From NCBI RefSeq assembly GCF_004827385.1, contig NZ_SRXN01000023.1, positions 48,364 to 112,363 of the forward strand: a DNA stretch of 64,000 bases, written 5' to 3'. How positions within the stretch are numbered: position 1 is the stretch's first letter; each line of letters starts with the position of its first letter. The translations under genes were made by a program, and so were the position numbers. Origin of the DNA: Ensifer sp. MPMI2T. Its GTDB lineage: Bacteria > Pseudomonadota > Alphaproteobacteria > Rhizobiales > Rhizobiaceae. Positions 26,463 to 35,819 of the stretch are shown piece after piece. The notes under the pieces were generated by a model. It saw only the letters and a program-made list of their open reading frames with translations, had not been told where the DNA came from and did not search any database.

Positions 26463-27668
26463 ATGAAGACCGCCGACCCCGAATTGATGCGCGCGATAAA
26501 CCGCTTCAACGTGCTGGATACGATCCGTCGGCACGGCCCCATCTCCCGCGTCGAGATCAGCCAACGCACCGAACTGTCTACGACCACCGTTTCCGCCATC
26601 ACGGCGTCGCTGCTTGATGATGGGCTCATTCTGACGCGGCACGAGGGCGACATCCGCAACGCTGCCGCGAGGGGCCGTCCGCGCGTCATGCTTGAGCTCA
26701 ACCCGGATGCCGCCCGCGTCGTCGGTGCCAAGATTGCCGCCAACCGGATGGTCTTCGTCGTCACCAACTTCCGCGGCGAGGTTCTCTCCGAGCTCACGTT
26801 GCCCATACGGGTCGACCGCCAGCCCATCGCCGTCATCGCCGATCTGATCGAGGATGGCGTGCGACGCTGTGTGGTTGACGCCGACCTGTCGCTCGACGAT
26901 ATCGATTCGATCTGCATCGGCCTTCCGGGCGTGATCGAGCACCGCACCGGCCATGTCCGCTCAAGTCCAATCTTCCGGGAAACCGATGTCGACTTCGCCA
27001 GCGAAATGACGAGCCGGCTCAAGGTCGCCACCATTGTCGAGAGTGACGCGCACGCCATCACGCTTGCCCATCATTGGTTCGGCCGCGCCCGCGATCTCGA
27101 CGACATGGTACTCGTGTCGCTGGAGCAGACGCTGGGTCTTGGCGTGCTGCACGGCGGCCAGCTTTTCCGCGGTGCCGGCGGCTTGAGCCACAATCTCGGC
27201 GACCTCGTGCTGGGTGTCGGCCAGAGCCAGACCGTTCGGCTCTCGACGCTCGCCGGCGAGAGCGCCATCCTCGGCGAACATCCGATGGACGGGCGCTTCG
27301 CCGAGGCGGTGCGCCTTGGGCGCGGCATGGCGCATGCCCAGACGCTGATCGCGGCAGAGGACAATACGATGATCGCGGCTGCGGCGCGGGCGGGAGAGGC
27401 GATCGGCCTTGCAGTCGCCAACATCGTCACGCTGTTCGGGCCGCCTCGCGTCGTCATCGTCGGTTCGAGCCTATCGCTCGGCACCGTCTTCGTGGACAGC
27501 CTGCGCCAATCCTATCAAAACGCGATCCCGCCCTCGATCCGCACCGTCGCGGAACTCGTCTTCGACGAGTCGGCCGACGAGACCTGGGCGCAAGGAGCGG
27601 CGGTCGTGGCGCTTTGCGAACTCTATGAGTCCCCCTGGGGGACGACCGGGCCGGCGCCGGCGCTCTGA
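26463..27668 (+). CDS. ROK family transcriptional regulator
   Basis: The 401-residue protein has an N-terminal winged helix-turn-helix (about 10-75, RVEISQRTELSTTTVSAITASLL) and a ROK sugar-kinase-like domain (about 85-395). The usual ROK zinc motif C-x-C-G-x-x-G-C is missing: the corresponding region (GLSHNLGDLVLGV) has no cysteines. It is probably a non-catalytic sugar-responsive regulator like NagC or XylR. It is divergent from the sugar ABC operon and upstream of the dehydrogenase and ThuA genes in the same direction, so it probably controls the whole locus. Confidence 0.9.
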   Translation: MKTADPELMRAINRFNVLDTIRRHGPISRVEISQRTELSTTTVSAITASLLDDGLILTRHEGDIRNAAARGRPRVMLELNPDAARVVGAKIAANRMVFVVTNFRGEVLSELTLPIRVDRQPIAVIADLIEDGVRRCVVDADLSLDDIDSICIGLPGVIEHRTGHVRSSPIFRETDVDFASEMTSRLKVATIVESDAHAITLAHHWFGRARDLDDMVLVSLEQTLGLGVLHGGQLFRGAGGLSHNLGDLVLGVGQSQTVRLSTLAGESAILGEHPMDGRFAEAVRLGRGMAHAQTLIAAEDNTMIAAAARAGEAIGLAVANIVTLFGPPRVVIVGSSLSLGTVFVDSLRQSYQNAIPPSIRTVAELVFDESADETWAQGAAVVALCELYESPWGTTGPAPAL

Positions 27669-27712
27669 AGCGCTGGGCCGATCTTTTGTAATTTCCATTC
27701 GGGAGGAGACTG

Positions 27713-28813
27713 ATGGAAAAACTCGGTATCGGCATCATCGGCTGCGGCAACATCTCGTCGGCCTACCTGAAGGCGATGGCAGCCTTTCCGATCCTCGACA
27801 TCCGCGGCATTGCCGATCTGAACCGCGGCCTCGCCGAACAGCGCGCCGCGGAACTCAACGTCAGGGCCCGGGACGTCGAGGATCTCCTCGCCGATCCGTC
27901 GATCGAGCTCATCGTCAACCTGACCGTGCCGAAGGCGCACGTCACTGTTGCCATGCAGGCGCTCGAGGCTGGCAAGCACACCTATTCGGAAAAGCCGCTC
28001 GCCACTGACTTTGCGGATGGGCGCAAGCTCGTGGCGCTGGCGCGACAGAAGGGCCTGCGCATCGGCGCTGCCCCCGACACATTCCTCGGCGGCTCGCATC
28101 AGACGGCGCGGTTGATCGTCGATTCGGGCGTGCTCGGCACGCCAGTCGGCGGCACCGCCACCTTCATGTGCCCGGGCCACGAGCGCTGGCATCCAAATCC
28201 GGACTTCTATTACGACGTCGGCGGCGGACCGATGCTCGATATGGCCCCCTACTACATCACCGATCTCGTCAACCTCTTCGGACCCGTCGCTAAGGTTGCC
28301 GGTTTTGCCACGGCTGCACGGAAGGAACGCACGATCACCAGCCAAGCGCGCAATGGCGAGCACATTCCCGTTCGCGTGCCGACCCATGTCGCCGGCGTAA
28401 TGGCCTTCGAGAATGGTGCTGTGGTGCAGATCGGCATGAGCTTCGACGTCGCCGGCCATAAGCATGTGCCGCTCGAGCTCTACGGAACGGAGGGCACGCT
28501 GATCGTACCGGATCCGAATCATTTCGGTGGCCAGATCGAACTACTAAAAAAGGGCGGCGCCTTCGAGCCGGCTGCCACGACGGAGCCCTATGCCGACGGC
28601 AACTACCGCTCGCTCGGCGTCGCCGACATGGCGCATGCCATTCGCTCGGGGCGACCGCACCGTGCGAGCGGAGATCTGACGCTCCACGTGCTCGAGGTCA
28701 TGGAAGCCTTTGACAAGGCGGCGGAAACCGGCACGACCATCAGCATCACCACGAAGACCGAGCGGCCGGCGCCCCTGTCGGAATCGCTCGTCGACGGCCG
28801 CATTGGCCGCTAG
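27713..28813 (+). CDS. Gfo/Idh/MocA family NAD(P)-dependent sugar dehydrogenase
   Basis: The 366-residue protein has an N-terminal Rossmann fold (GIGIIGCGNISSAY) and the family EKPL motif (SEKPLATD, about residue 90-97) carrying the catalytic lysine. A C-terminal alpha/beta domain supplies the substrate pocket. GGAGGAG lies just before the ATG. Members oxidise or reduce sugars, inositols or their derivatives. It follows the ROK gene by 44 nt and precedes the ThuA gene, a common trio in rhizobial sugar-use loci. The substrate is unknown. Confidence 0.92.
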   Translation: MEKLGIGIIGCGNISSAYLKAMAAFPILDIRGIADLNRGLAEQRAAELNVRARDVEDLLADPSIELIVNLTVPKAHVTVAMQALEAGKHTYSEKPLATDFADGRKLVALARQKGLRIGAAPDTFLGGSHQTARLIVDSGVLGTPVGGTATFMCPGHERWHPNPDFYYDVGGGPMLDMAPYYITDLVNLFGPVAKVAGFATAARKERTITSQARNGEHIPVRVPTHVAGVMAFENGAVVQIGMSFDVAGHKHVPLELYGTEGTLIVPDPNHFGGQIELLKKGGAFEPAATTEPYADGNYRSLGVADMAHAIRSGRPHRASGDLTLHVLEVMEAFDKAAETGTTISITTKTERPAPLSESLVDGRIGR

Positions 28814-28841
28814 TCCAGATTCTTGAGGAGGAGGATTCGAC

Positions 28842-29483
28842 ATGCGCGAGGCACTGATCGTCTGGGGCGGCTGGAGCGGCCACGAGCCGCAGGAATGCGC
28901 CCTTATCATCCGCGACATGCTGCAGGAGGACGGCTTCAAGGTCTATCTGGAGCACACGACCGAGGCCTTCGCCGACCCCGCGATCCACGACCTTTCGCTG
29001 ATCGTGCCGATCATGACCATGTCGAAGATCGAGAAGGAGGAGGTGAAGAATCTGGCCGCCGCCGTGGAGGGCGGCGTCGGCATCGCTGGCTATCACGGCG
29101 GCGCCGGCGACGCTTTCCGCGAATGCGTCGAATACCAGTTCATCATCGGCGGACAATGGGTGGCCCATCCCGGCAACATCATCGACTACCGCGTGAACGT
29201 CACACGCCCCGACGACCCGCTAATGGAAGGCATTTCCGACTTTCCATACACCTCAGAACAATATTACATGCATGTCGATCCCTCGAACGAGGTGCTGGCG
29301 ACGACCACCTTCTCGGGCGAGCACGGCTGGTGGATTGAAGGCGCGGTGATGCCGGTCGTCTGGAAGCGCAAACACGGCAAGGGCCGGGTCTTCTACTCCT
29401 CGCTCGGCCATGTGTCGAAGGAATTCGAAGTCCCTGAGATGCGCACGATCTTCCGCCGCGGCGCCAACTGGGCCGCGCGCTGA
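28842..29483 (+). CDS. ThuA-like (trehalose utilisation) domain protein
   Basis: This 213-residue protein has the ThuA glutamine-amidotransferase-like fold, with ALIVWGGWSGHEPQE at the N-terminus, GVGIAGYHGG in the middle and VVWKRKHGKGRVFYSSLGH near the C-terminus. ThuA of rhizobia works with a ThuB dehydrogenase in making 3-keto-sugars from trehalose and similar disaccharides. Here the upstream Gfo/Idh gene, 28 nt away, could be the partner. It converges on the glutamine synthetase gene. Confidence 0.88.
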   Translation: MREALIVWGGWSGHEPQECALIIRDMLQEDGFKVYLEHTTEAFADPAIHDLSLIVPIMTMSKIEKEEVKNLAAAVEGGVGIAGYHGGAGDAFRECVEYQFIIGGQWVAHPGNIIDYRVNVTRPDDPLMEGISDFPYTSEQYYMHVDPSNEVLATTTFSGEHGWWIEGAVMPVVWKRKHGKGRVFYSSLGHVSKEFEVPEMRTIFRRGANWAAR

Positions 29484-29589
29484 AGCATGTCGATGCGAGC
29501 AATTTTGGCCACGAGGCCCACAAGCATATTCACGCCGATGGAAAAATTGCCGGACCGCATGATTGCATCCTGCGCGCGGCCTCCTGAGC

Positions 29590-31014
29590 TTAAACGTCAT
29601 AATAAAGAACAAACTCGTATGGATGCGGGCGCATGCGTATCTCCGTGATCTCGTGCGAGCGCTTGTAGTCCACATAGGTGTCAAGGAGGTCTGTCGTGAA
29701 CACCTCTCCTGCAAGCAGAAACTTGCGGTCCGCCTCAAGCGCATCGAGAGCTTCGACGAGCGAGGCCGGTGTCGATGGGATTGCGGCGCGTTCAATCGGC
29801 GGCAGATCGTAGAGGTTCTTGTCGATCGGATCCCCCGGATCGATACGGCTGCGGATCCCGTCGAGGCCGGCCATGAGCATGGCGGCGAAGGCCAGATACG
29901 GGTTGCAGGAGGGATCCGGGCAACGGAACTCCACCCGCTTGCTCCTGGGGTTGAGCGAGTACATTGGGATCCGGCATGCCGCAGAGCGGTTGCGCCGCGA
30001 ATAGCCGAGATTGACGGGTGCTTCGAAACCCGGCACGAGCCGCCGGTAGGAGTTGACGGTAGGAGCGCAGATGGCGAGCAGTGCCGGCGCGTGCTTGAGC
30101 AGCCCGCCGATATAATAGCGCATCACTTCGCTCGAGCCGGCATAGCCGTCGCCAGCAAAGATCGGGCGATCTTGCTGCCAGATGCTCTGGTGAACGTGCA
30201 TACCCGAGCCGTTATCGCCAAACAGAGGCTTCGGCATGAAGGTTGCGGTCATGCCGCGGCTACGCGCGACATTCTTCACGACGTATTTGTAGATCATCAC
30301 GCTGTCGGCCATGCGCGTCAGGGTCGCAAAGCGCATGTCGATCTCGCCCTGTCCGCCGGTCGCGACCTCGTGGTGATGTGCCTCGACCTCAATGCCAATA
30401 CGCTCGAGCAGCGTCACCATTCGGGTGCGGGCGTCCTGAAGGGTGTCGGCAGGCGGAACGGGGAAGTACCCCTCTTTCGGGCGCAGCTTGTGCCCGAGGC
30501 CAGTTCCGTCCCGCCCCTTCCAATTCGCCTCGACAGCGTCGATCTCGTAGTAGCCGTAGTTGGTGCCCTGATCGTAATGGACCTCATTGAAGACGAAGTG
30601 CTCGAGTTCCGGGCCGAAATAGGCGGTATCGCCGATACCGGTGGCGTTGAGATAGGTTTCGGCCTTTTGTGCGACGAAACGGGGGTCGCGGCTATAGGGT
30701 TGAGCATTGAGTGGGTCGAGAACACCGCAAATCAGGACGAGCGTCGGCGCCTCCGTAAACGGGTCTAGGAAAGCGGTGGTCGGATCCGGCACGACGAGCA
30801 TGTCGCTTTCCTGTATTTCCTGGAAACCACGGATGGACGAGCCATCGAAGCCGATGCCATCGGTGAAACTTTCCACGCTGAGGGCGCGCGCCGGCACGGA
30901 GAAATGCTGCCACAGGCCGGGAAGGTCTGCGAACCGCAGATCGATCATCGCGATCTCGCCGTCCTTTATCGTCCGGAGGACGTCATCCGGGCTGGCGTAG
31001 CTATTGTCAGACAT
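29590..31014 (-). CDS. Type I glutamine synthetase
   Basis: The 474-residue protein has the length and domain plan of GlnA-type enzymes. The beta-grasp domain contains DGIGFDGSS; the catalytic domain contains [10 protein letters not shown] (metal-binding Glu), [10 protein letters not shown], and [10 protein letters not shown] and [18 protein letters not shown] (Arg and Glu ligands). The adenylylation tyrosine context NLYDLPP is present, so GlnE control is likely. The start at 31014 is preceded by GGAGG 5 nt upstream. No glnB or other nitrogen gene is nearby, so this is probably a supernumerary copy. A YbaK gene lies 87 nt upstream on the same strand. Confidence 0.93.
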   Translation of the reverse strand: MSDNSYASPDDVLRTIKDGEIAMIDLRFADLPGLWQHFSVPARALSVESFTDGIGFDGSSIRGFQEIQESDMLVVPDPTTAFLDPFTEAPTLVLICGVLDPLNAQPYSRDPRFVAQKAETYLNATGIGDTAYFGPELEHFVFNEVHYDQGTNYGYYEIDAVEANWKGRDGTGLGHKLRPKEGYFPVPPADTLQDARTRMVTLLERIGIEVEAHHHEVATGGQGEIDMRFATLTRMADSVMIYKYVVKNVARSRGMTATFMPKPLFGDNGSGMHVHQSIWQQDRPIFAGDGYAGSSEVMRYYIGGLLKHAPALLAICAPTVNSYRRLVPGFEAPVNLGYSRRNRSAACRIPMYSLNPRSKRVEFRCPDPSCNPYLAFAAMLMAGLDGIRSRIDPGDPIDKNLYDLPPIERAAIPSTPASLVEALDALEADRKFLLAGEVFTTDLLDTYVDYKRSHEITEIRMRPHPYEFVLYYDV

Positions 31015-31101
31015 CGCCGCCTCCCTCCTCATGTCGGTCCGTCGAAACGTGGCACTACCTCGACTGCGTCGCCGGCCCTTCTTCCGTCGATCGGCCGCGT
31101 A

Positions 31102-31599
31102 TCACTCGATCCCCGAGCGCGTGGGGTCCCGGTTGCGAGCGCTGAAATTCCCATGAAGCGCCTCCCGCGTGAGCCGCGCGAACTGTGCCTGGCTCATATG
31201 GACGAGAGTGGCGTGATCACCGCCCTCGAAGTAAACCTCCGGTTGATCGCAGACGCTGTCCTCAATGATGACGTCCAGCCCGTAGCACTCGCCGACTGGG
31301 GGAACAGCGCCGTGCGCGCAATCGGGGATCAACTGATCGAGCTCATGTTCCGTGGCGAATGTCAGGTCCTCGCCAAATGCCGCTTTGAGTTTGCTCAGCC
31401 GCACATTACCGGAGGCCGGCAGGATCGCTAGAAGATAGCCGTCGCGTCTGCGCAGCACGACGCCTTTCGCCAGGCAGCGGGCCGCGATGTGGCAGGCGCG
31501 CGCGGTGGACATAGATGATCTGGTCGGCCTGTGCTCGACCAGATCATACTCGACGCCCTTCCGATCGAGATATGCTTGGAGTGTCAAGGCAATCGTCAC
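31102..31599 (-). CDS. YbaK/ProX-type aminoacyl-tRNA deacylase domain protein
   Basis: The 165-residue protein has the YbaK fold: the lysine in CLAKGVVLRR matches the conserved catalytic Lys, and a glycine-rich loop AHGAVPPVG resembles the substrate loop. Such proteins hydrolyse mischarged aminoacyl-tRNAs such as Cys-tRNA-Pro or Ala-tRNA-Pro. The start is a GTG at 31599 with only a weak GGTGGG upstream. It precedes glutamine synthetase on the same strand; I know no functional link. Confidence 0.82.
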   Translation of the reverse strand: MTIALTLQAYLDRKGVEYDLVEHRPTRSSMSTARACHIAARCLAKGVVLRRRDGYLLAILPASGNVRLSKLKAAFGEDLTFATEHELDQLIPDCAHGAVPPVGECYGLDVIIEDSVCDQPEVYFEGGDHATLVHMSQAQFARLTREALHGNFSARNRDPTRSGIE

Positions 31600-32132
31600 A
31601 ATCCCACCCTCCCCGGGCGAGACGTTCCATCGTGAGGCCCCTGCTTGTGCCTCGCAATGTTCATGCTCTCAATATAACACGTCGCGGCCTCTTGCGTTCG
31701 ACCTGTTCAATTTACGGCCAGGGTTGGTTCGGGTGACGCGCAGACACTTTATGGCGCAGGAGCATTTGTTAAACGCGCCTATGCGTGCCGACGCGATTAA
31801 GAACCTCCTTCGACAGTCATCAATGGCGACCCCAATAGAGGCTCCGATTGGGCTCCACGTTCCGCCCCAATACCTTTATGGCATTGCGAGGTCTCCTCAG
31901 GCTGGGCAAGTGAGGGCATCTATTTGGCAGGCCTATTTAGCCAATCGCCGCAACATATTCTCAGCTCGGCGCGACGGCCTGCATCGCCGCTATGCTCGAG
32001 CCGAGTTTTCGGTATGCACAGTGAATAATCGGGAGCGTTCGCGTGTCTCCCTTGTACGACGATCAGCCCGAGGGGCTGCGCGATGGCACGAACGTTCGTG
32101 GAGGAGTGCAAAACTTAGCAGGGAGATTTCAA
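31600..32132. other. Gene-free stretch upstream of the cupredoxin gene
   Basis: About 530 bp between the divergent YbaK and cupredoxin genes. Open frames here lack family resemblance and good ribosome-binding sites. It must carry both promoters, but I cannot pick them out with confidence. Confidence 0.4.
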
Positions 32133-32624
32133 ATGTTCAGGCATGGCATCGAGGCCAGCGGAGCGGCGGTCCTGCTTGCTCTGGCTGCGGCGCTGACCAC
32201 GGCAGGGTTGGCCGGTTCCGCGGAGGCGGCCAGCATGAAACGCACTATCACCATGGTCGCGGTTGAGGCCAAGGGCGGGACGACCGTCGACAAGGAGCCG
32301 TTCCCGAGCGCCGCCCTACCGGAAGGCAAGGGCTACGAACTCGAAGCTCCCAATGCCGAGGGCCGATGGGAGGTATCGACCTACCGCTGGGAGCCCAATC
32401 AGATCATCGTGAACCAGGGTGACGAGGTCATGCTCGAGATCCTTGGTGTCAACGGCGCGGAGCATCCGAGCACGATCGCCGGCTACGATCTTAGCTTCAC
32501 CGTCAAGCGCGGCCAGCTCACGACCGTAACCTTCACTGCTGACAAGGCGGGTGTGTTTGAGTTTCGGTGTGGGACTCACCAGCCGTCGATGGTGGGCGAG
32601 TTAATCGTGCTGCCGGGCAGTTGA
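32133..32624 (+). CDS. Periplasmic cupredoxin-domain protein
   Basis: The 163-residue protein has a signal peptide of about 33 residues ending near GSAEAA and one cupredoxin-like domain. The putative copper ligands are His in GAEHPST and Cys, His and Met in FRCGTHQPSMVG, the order expected for a blue-copper or related site. The ATG at 32133 is preceded by GGGAGA with 6-nt spacing; the longer upstream frame is rejected. It may carry electrons or copper in the periplasm. It stands alone. Confidence 0.82.
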   Translation: MFRHGIEASGAAVLLALAAALTTAGLAGSAEAASMKRTITMVAVEAKGGTTVDKEPFPSAALPEGKGYELEAPNAEGRWEVSTYRWEPNQIIVNQGDEVMLEILGVNGAEHPSTIAGYDLSFTVKRGQLTTVTFTADKAGVFEFRCGTHQPSMVGELIVLPGS

Positions 32625-32689
32625 GGGGCGAGACCTGTCGCTTGGCATTTAATTGGGGTCTCCTTCACCGTGTGGCGATCAGTTGATCG

Positions 32690-32845
32690 ACAGCACATAT
32701 GGGCTCTAAGGAGTTCGGGGCCTGCTCTGCCGCACATTGCACGCTTGATCGTCTTGAGGCGGTTGATTTGGCCTTCCGCCTAGCCGTTGTTCCACGGCAG
32801 TTCGATGGCCTTTCCGTCAAGATTGCACTGCTGTTGTCGCTTTCC
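32690..32845 (-). pseudogene. ISL3-family transposase C-terminal remnant
   Basis: Read on the minus strand, LPWNNG, stop, then AEGQINRLKTIKRAMCGRAG and ELLRAHM closely match the conserved C-terminal end of ISL3-family transposases, which usually read SNGQTEGQINRLKTLKR. The Gln codon has become TAG at 32780-32782. No N-terminal part or inverted repeats were found, so this is a relic of a lost insertion sequence. Confidence 0.7.
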
Positions 32846-32979
32846 AGCTAGATGGCGCTTGTCCGAAGGGGGACGTCTGTCAGAGGCACTTTCCGCTGGA
32901 TGCTATTGTGGATCGGACCGCCTTGTACGAATTGAAGATCGCTGAGACCGCCGGGATGAATTGATGGCTGCGAGTGGCC

Positions 32980-33450
32980 TCAAGAGCGCTCGCCACGCGG
33001 CAGGCGTTGCTCGTTTACGAGCCGGGGATCAGCTCGAAGCATTTGGGAGTACCCGCTGGCGCAGAACGCGATCTTGCCGCTCTGAGGCGAGTTCAAGCTG
33101 ATCGTCCAACGCCAAAACTCAAATGGACGCACCAAACGCTCCCGAGTGACCCTGTCGATGGAGAGTTCACTCATCGCGGTTCGCCCCTGGCTGTCGCCGT
33201 GATCTATGGAAAGCTGCAGATCAGCGACGTCGTGGAACGTCAGCGTTGCTGGCGCTACGCGGAAGAGCGCCTTTCCAGAGCCCTCACAAAGCCACTCGAC
33301 AATAAAGTCGATGTCGAGCACCAGGTCGCTGCGCCAATCCTGCTTTTCGGGCTCGCCGATATCGAACCGTATCCCGTAGATGACGTTGTCGTGCCATCGC
33401 CAAACTAGATCGTCGTCACGTGTGCCATCATGCTCGGCGTCAGTTACCAT
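32980..33450 (-). CDS. Conserved hypothetical protein
   Basis: This 156-residue protein has an internally consistent globular pattern (HDNVIYGIRFDIGEPEKQDW, then a Trp-rich middle). It has no signal peptide or membrane helix. GGAG lies 7 nt before the ATG at 33450. I do not recognise a characterised domain, although the sequence has the look of a conserved rhizobial hypothetical. It lies next to the ISL3 relic and has no operon partner. Confidence 0.6.
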   Translation of the reverse strand: MVTDAEHDGTRDDDLVWRWHDNVIYGIRFDIGEPEKQDWRSDLVLDIDFIVEWLCEGSGKALFRVAPATLTFHDVADLQLSIDHGDSQGRTAMSELSIDRVTRERLVRPFEFWRWTISLNSPQSGKIAFCASGYSQMLRADPRLVNEQRLPRGERS

Positions 33451-33958
33451 CTGAGTTCTCCCCGGGTGAATGCGGCGGCCGAGTCTACTCGCCGTCAAGC
33501 TCGACGGGCCACATCTGGCCGCCATGCAGAATACCAACCCTATCCACCATCACCACAGAGGCAGCGATGCATGGGGTGCGTGGAATGACAAGCTCGCGCG
33601 CTCCGGCAATCCAGCTAGGCCGACCGCTTTCGGAAAAGTCAAGAAGGCGGAGACCGGCGGCACCGGCGCGCCCTCCCCTCGCATAAAAGCATTAGACCGC
33701 CGTATAGGTGATCTCCTCCTCGTTGGTACCCGGTCCTTCCTCCCGATCAATAGTCGGGTCCGAGAGGGTGCTGCTATCTTCAGCGTACATCCTCCGGTGG
33801 GCCGATCCCCGAGCGCCATGAAAATGACTCGTACCTCATCCGGCGCTTCGAGAGCCGGAGCCGCCTGAAAGGACGGAGACGCTGTTCACAGCGGCTCAAT
33901 CTCGGTCGAAGGAAGCTTCGAAAGGAAGCTGGCGTAATTCAGCATCGAGGTGCGGATC
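33451..33958. other. Gene-free stretch of about 500 bp
   Basis: I see no convincing gene. A very small minus-strand frame near 33690-33790 encodes an acidic 32-residue peptide starting MYAEDSSTL, but its coding status is unsupported. Confidence 0.35.
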
Positions 33959-34279
33959 ATGAGCAAGCCAGCAGTTATTCTCTTTGCAGTCGTGATCGCT
34001 GCTCCGGCAGCGGCGCATGATGCGACGCCAACCGCGGCACAGCCGAACGGATGGACATACCCGTTCTCCTGCTGCAGCGGAATGGACTGCCGCGAGATTC
34101 GAGATCAGGCGGTTCTCGAAGGCCCCCAAGGCTATGTCATCAAGCTCACTGGCGAGCTCATCACGCCACGGGATACTCGCATCAAGAACAGCCCGGACGG
34201 GCAGTTTCACCATTGCACGGTGGCCGGCGAGCCTAAAGGGCGCACCATCTGCCTCTTCGTTCCTCCGCGCTCCTTCTAG
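33959..34279 (+). CDS. Small secreted hypothetical protein
   Basis: The 106-residue protein has a clear signal peptide (KPAVILFAVVIAAPAAAHD) and a mature part with a Cys-rich segment (YPFSCCSGMDCREI) and further Cys residues, suggesting disulphides or metal binding in the periplasm. GAGG lies 8 nt before the ATG at 33959. Similar small exported proteins are widespread in Rhizobiales, but I know of no assigned function. Confidence 0.72.
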   Translation: MSKPAVILFAVVIAAPAAAHDATPTAAQPNGWTYPFSCCSGMDCREIRDQAVLEGPQGYVIKLTGELITPRDTRIKNSPDGQFHHCTVAGEPKGRTICLFVPPRSF

Positions 34280-34284
34280 GGATT

Positions 34285-34641
34285 GTGACCATGACACAGG
34301 AACTCAACCGCATAGAAATCGATCTGCTCCCGTTGCAGCTGTTCTCCCAACGCGTATCGGAGGGCTGTAGCACTCTACCAAGTCATCCGTTCTACATGCC
34401 GACAAACTATCCAGCACGGCCCGATACTCACTCTGAAGCGCATCTAATGACAATCTGCGTCACGCCACGGGATGCAATCGCGCCTCGTGGGAGGCAGGCC
34501 TTGCACGCCCGGACAACTGCGTTCACCCTATATGTCACTGACACGCTGTTCAGTCTTTCGCTCTACTCTCTCGAGCTTCTACGCCTTGTAGAGGACTTTG
34601 AGGAGCTTTACCCTTCGCAGTATTCCTTGACGATACATTAA
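34285..34641 (+). CDS. Hypothetical protein, weakly supported
   Basis: A 118-residue frame starts 6 nt after the secreted protein gene. Its sequence has no recognisable domain and its composition is less biased than that of the surrounding genes. It ends at the edge of the first palindromic repeat. It could be a small gene co-transcribed with its neighbour or merely an open frame. Confidence 0.3.
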   Translation: MTMTQELNRIEIDLLPLQLFSQRVSEGCSTLPSHPFYMPTNYPARPDTHSEAHLMTICVTPRDAIAPRGRQALHARTTAFTLYVTDTLFSLSLYSLELLRLVEDFEELYPSQYSLTIH

Positions 34642-34745
34642 AGCGCGTCGCGTTTAATCGGACTCATGCGACGCGCTTTATGTCATTGCTTGTATGCATG
34701 TCGTTGTCCCAAAACCGCTGCACACTTTTGGGCGACATGCATTAG
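34639..34745. repeat. Rhizobial intergenic palindromic repeat, copy 1 (RIME-like)
   Basis: The copy is about 107 bp. It starts with arms AAAGCGCGTCGC / GCGACGCGCTTT (34640-34679) around a 16-nt centre. It then has a second hairpin with outer arms ATGCATGTCG / CGACATGCAT and inner CCCAAAA / TTTTGGG. A nearly identical copy is at 36781-36888. This matches my memory of Rhizobium-specific intergenic mosaic elements. Confidence 0.8.
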
Positions 34746-35010
34746 GCCCTGGCGACCGGCATCTGCTTCTTGCCCGCGCCTGAGCATCGTCGATGCTCGC
34801 CCCAAGCCCCCTATTCGGGTCGCGACCGTGTTGATGCTCCCGGTCGCCGCGAACCACCTCGGTCGCTCGACTTCAAAACGCGATTGATTCCCTCATTGTT
34901 TCCCGCGGTCGTCTTGGTGCTCGATGATGCGCAACATCTGAGTGGGGCCGATCCGAGATCGTGAGCCAGTCACTGCTCTTAGATATGCTTGCGCAGCTTG
35001 CTATCGAGAC

Positions 35011-35038
35011 AAAAGACCCCTCCCGAGACCGGGAGGGG
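35011..35038 (-). terminator. Rho-independent terminator of the FixJ-type regulator gene
   Basis: A 9-bp perfect stem (CCCCTCCCG / CGGGAGGGG, 35017-35038) has a 4-nt loop and is followed on the minus strand by TCTTTTGTC. It lies about 145 bp after the stop of the minus-strand response regulator. Confidence 0.65.
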
Positions 35039-35183
35039 GGCCGATTGAAGGAAAATGGCCCACGGGAAGAAGTTCCCTGACCATAACAGTGCCCTCCCGA
35101 CAGGACCATTGATCAAGAGGACGGATCGGATACCGACGCGGAGGGGACGACCTATACGCCGGTTTATATGCCTTTACACGAAT

Positions 35184-35819
35184 CTATGAGCCTTGTGGCT
35201 TCCCTGGCTCGAGTTTCAGCCTGTCCGCCATGCGGGCGAGCTCGGGCAGGGATTTGGCATGCATCTTCTGCATTACCTGGCTGCGGTGGACCTTCACGGT
35301 AATTTCGCTCACGCCCAGATCGGCGGCGATCTGCTTGTTGAGCCGTCCAGTCACCACCAAGGCCATCACCTCGCGCTCCCGCGGGGTCAGGCTCTCGAAC
35401 CGCGCGCGCAGCGTCGCCAATGCCGCTTCGTTCTCAAGCCACTCGCGGTCGCGCGCGAGGCCGACATGAACCGCGTCGAGCAGGTCCTGGTCGCGGAACG
35501 GTTTCGTCAGGAACTCGATCGCGCCGCCTTTCATTGCCTGGACGGACATGGGAATGTCGCCATGCCCCGTGATGAAGATAATCGGGATCTGAATGCCGCC
35601 CCGCGATAGCTCTCGCTGAAATTCCAAGCCGCTTTGTCCCGGCAGCCGGACATCCAGTACGAGACAGGTCGGCCCCTCCGGCCGACCGGACTTTAAGAAG
35701 TCGTTCACCGAGGCGAGGAGTCTGACGTCAAAGCCAACGGACCGCAGCAGGCTGCCAAGCGCCTCGCGGATCGCTGGATCATCATCGATGACGATGACGG
35801 TTGCAGGGCCCTCCTTCAT
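35184..35819 (-). CDS. FixJ/NarL-type response regulator
   Basis: The 211-residue protein has a receiver domain (about 5-120) with the acidic pair in VIVIDDDPAIRE, the phospho-acceptor Asp in LVLDVRLPG, the Thr in FITGHGD and the Lys in FLTKPF. A LuxR-type helix-turn-helix (about 145-205, LTPREREVMALVVTGRLNKQIA) follows. The Met at 35819 gives the usual N-terminus. It is divergent from a single-domain receiver gene and near a large PAS-domain kinase, together forming a FixLJ/NodVW-like two-component locus. The target genes are unknown. Confidence 0.92.
   Translation of the reverse strand: MKEGPATVIVIDDDPAIREALGSLLRSVGFDVRLLASVNDFLKSGRPEGPTCLVLDVRLPGQSGLEFQRELSRGGIQIPIIFITGHGDIPMSVQAMKGGAIEFLTKPFRDQDLLDAVHVGLARDREWLENEAALATLRARFESLTPREREVMALVVTGRLNKQIAADLGVSEITVKVHRSQVMQKMHAKSLPELARMADRLKLEPGKPQGS

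Noticed and set aside
31487..32266. Plus-strand frame of 259 codons overlapping YbaK and the cupredoxin gene
   Set aside because: It overlaps two supported genes, has mixed composition and no recognisable domain.
33690..33790. Small acidic minus-strand peptide frame (MYAEDSSTL...)
   Set aside because: It resembles a vague acidic C-terminal pattern seen near 35110-35160, but it is too short and its ribosome-binding site is too close to the ATG.
33470..33868. Plus-strand frame of 132 codons in the gap before the secreted protein
   Set aside because: No domain, no good ribosome-binding site, and unusual composition including a His run; coding status cannot be supported.
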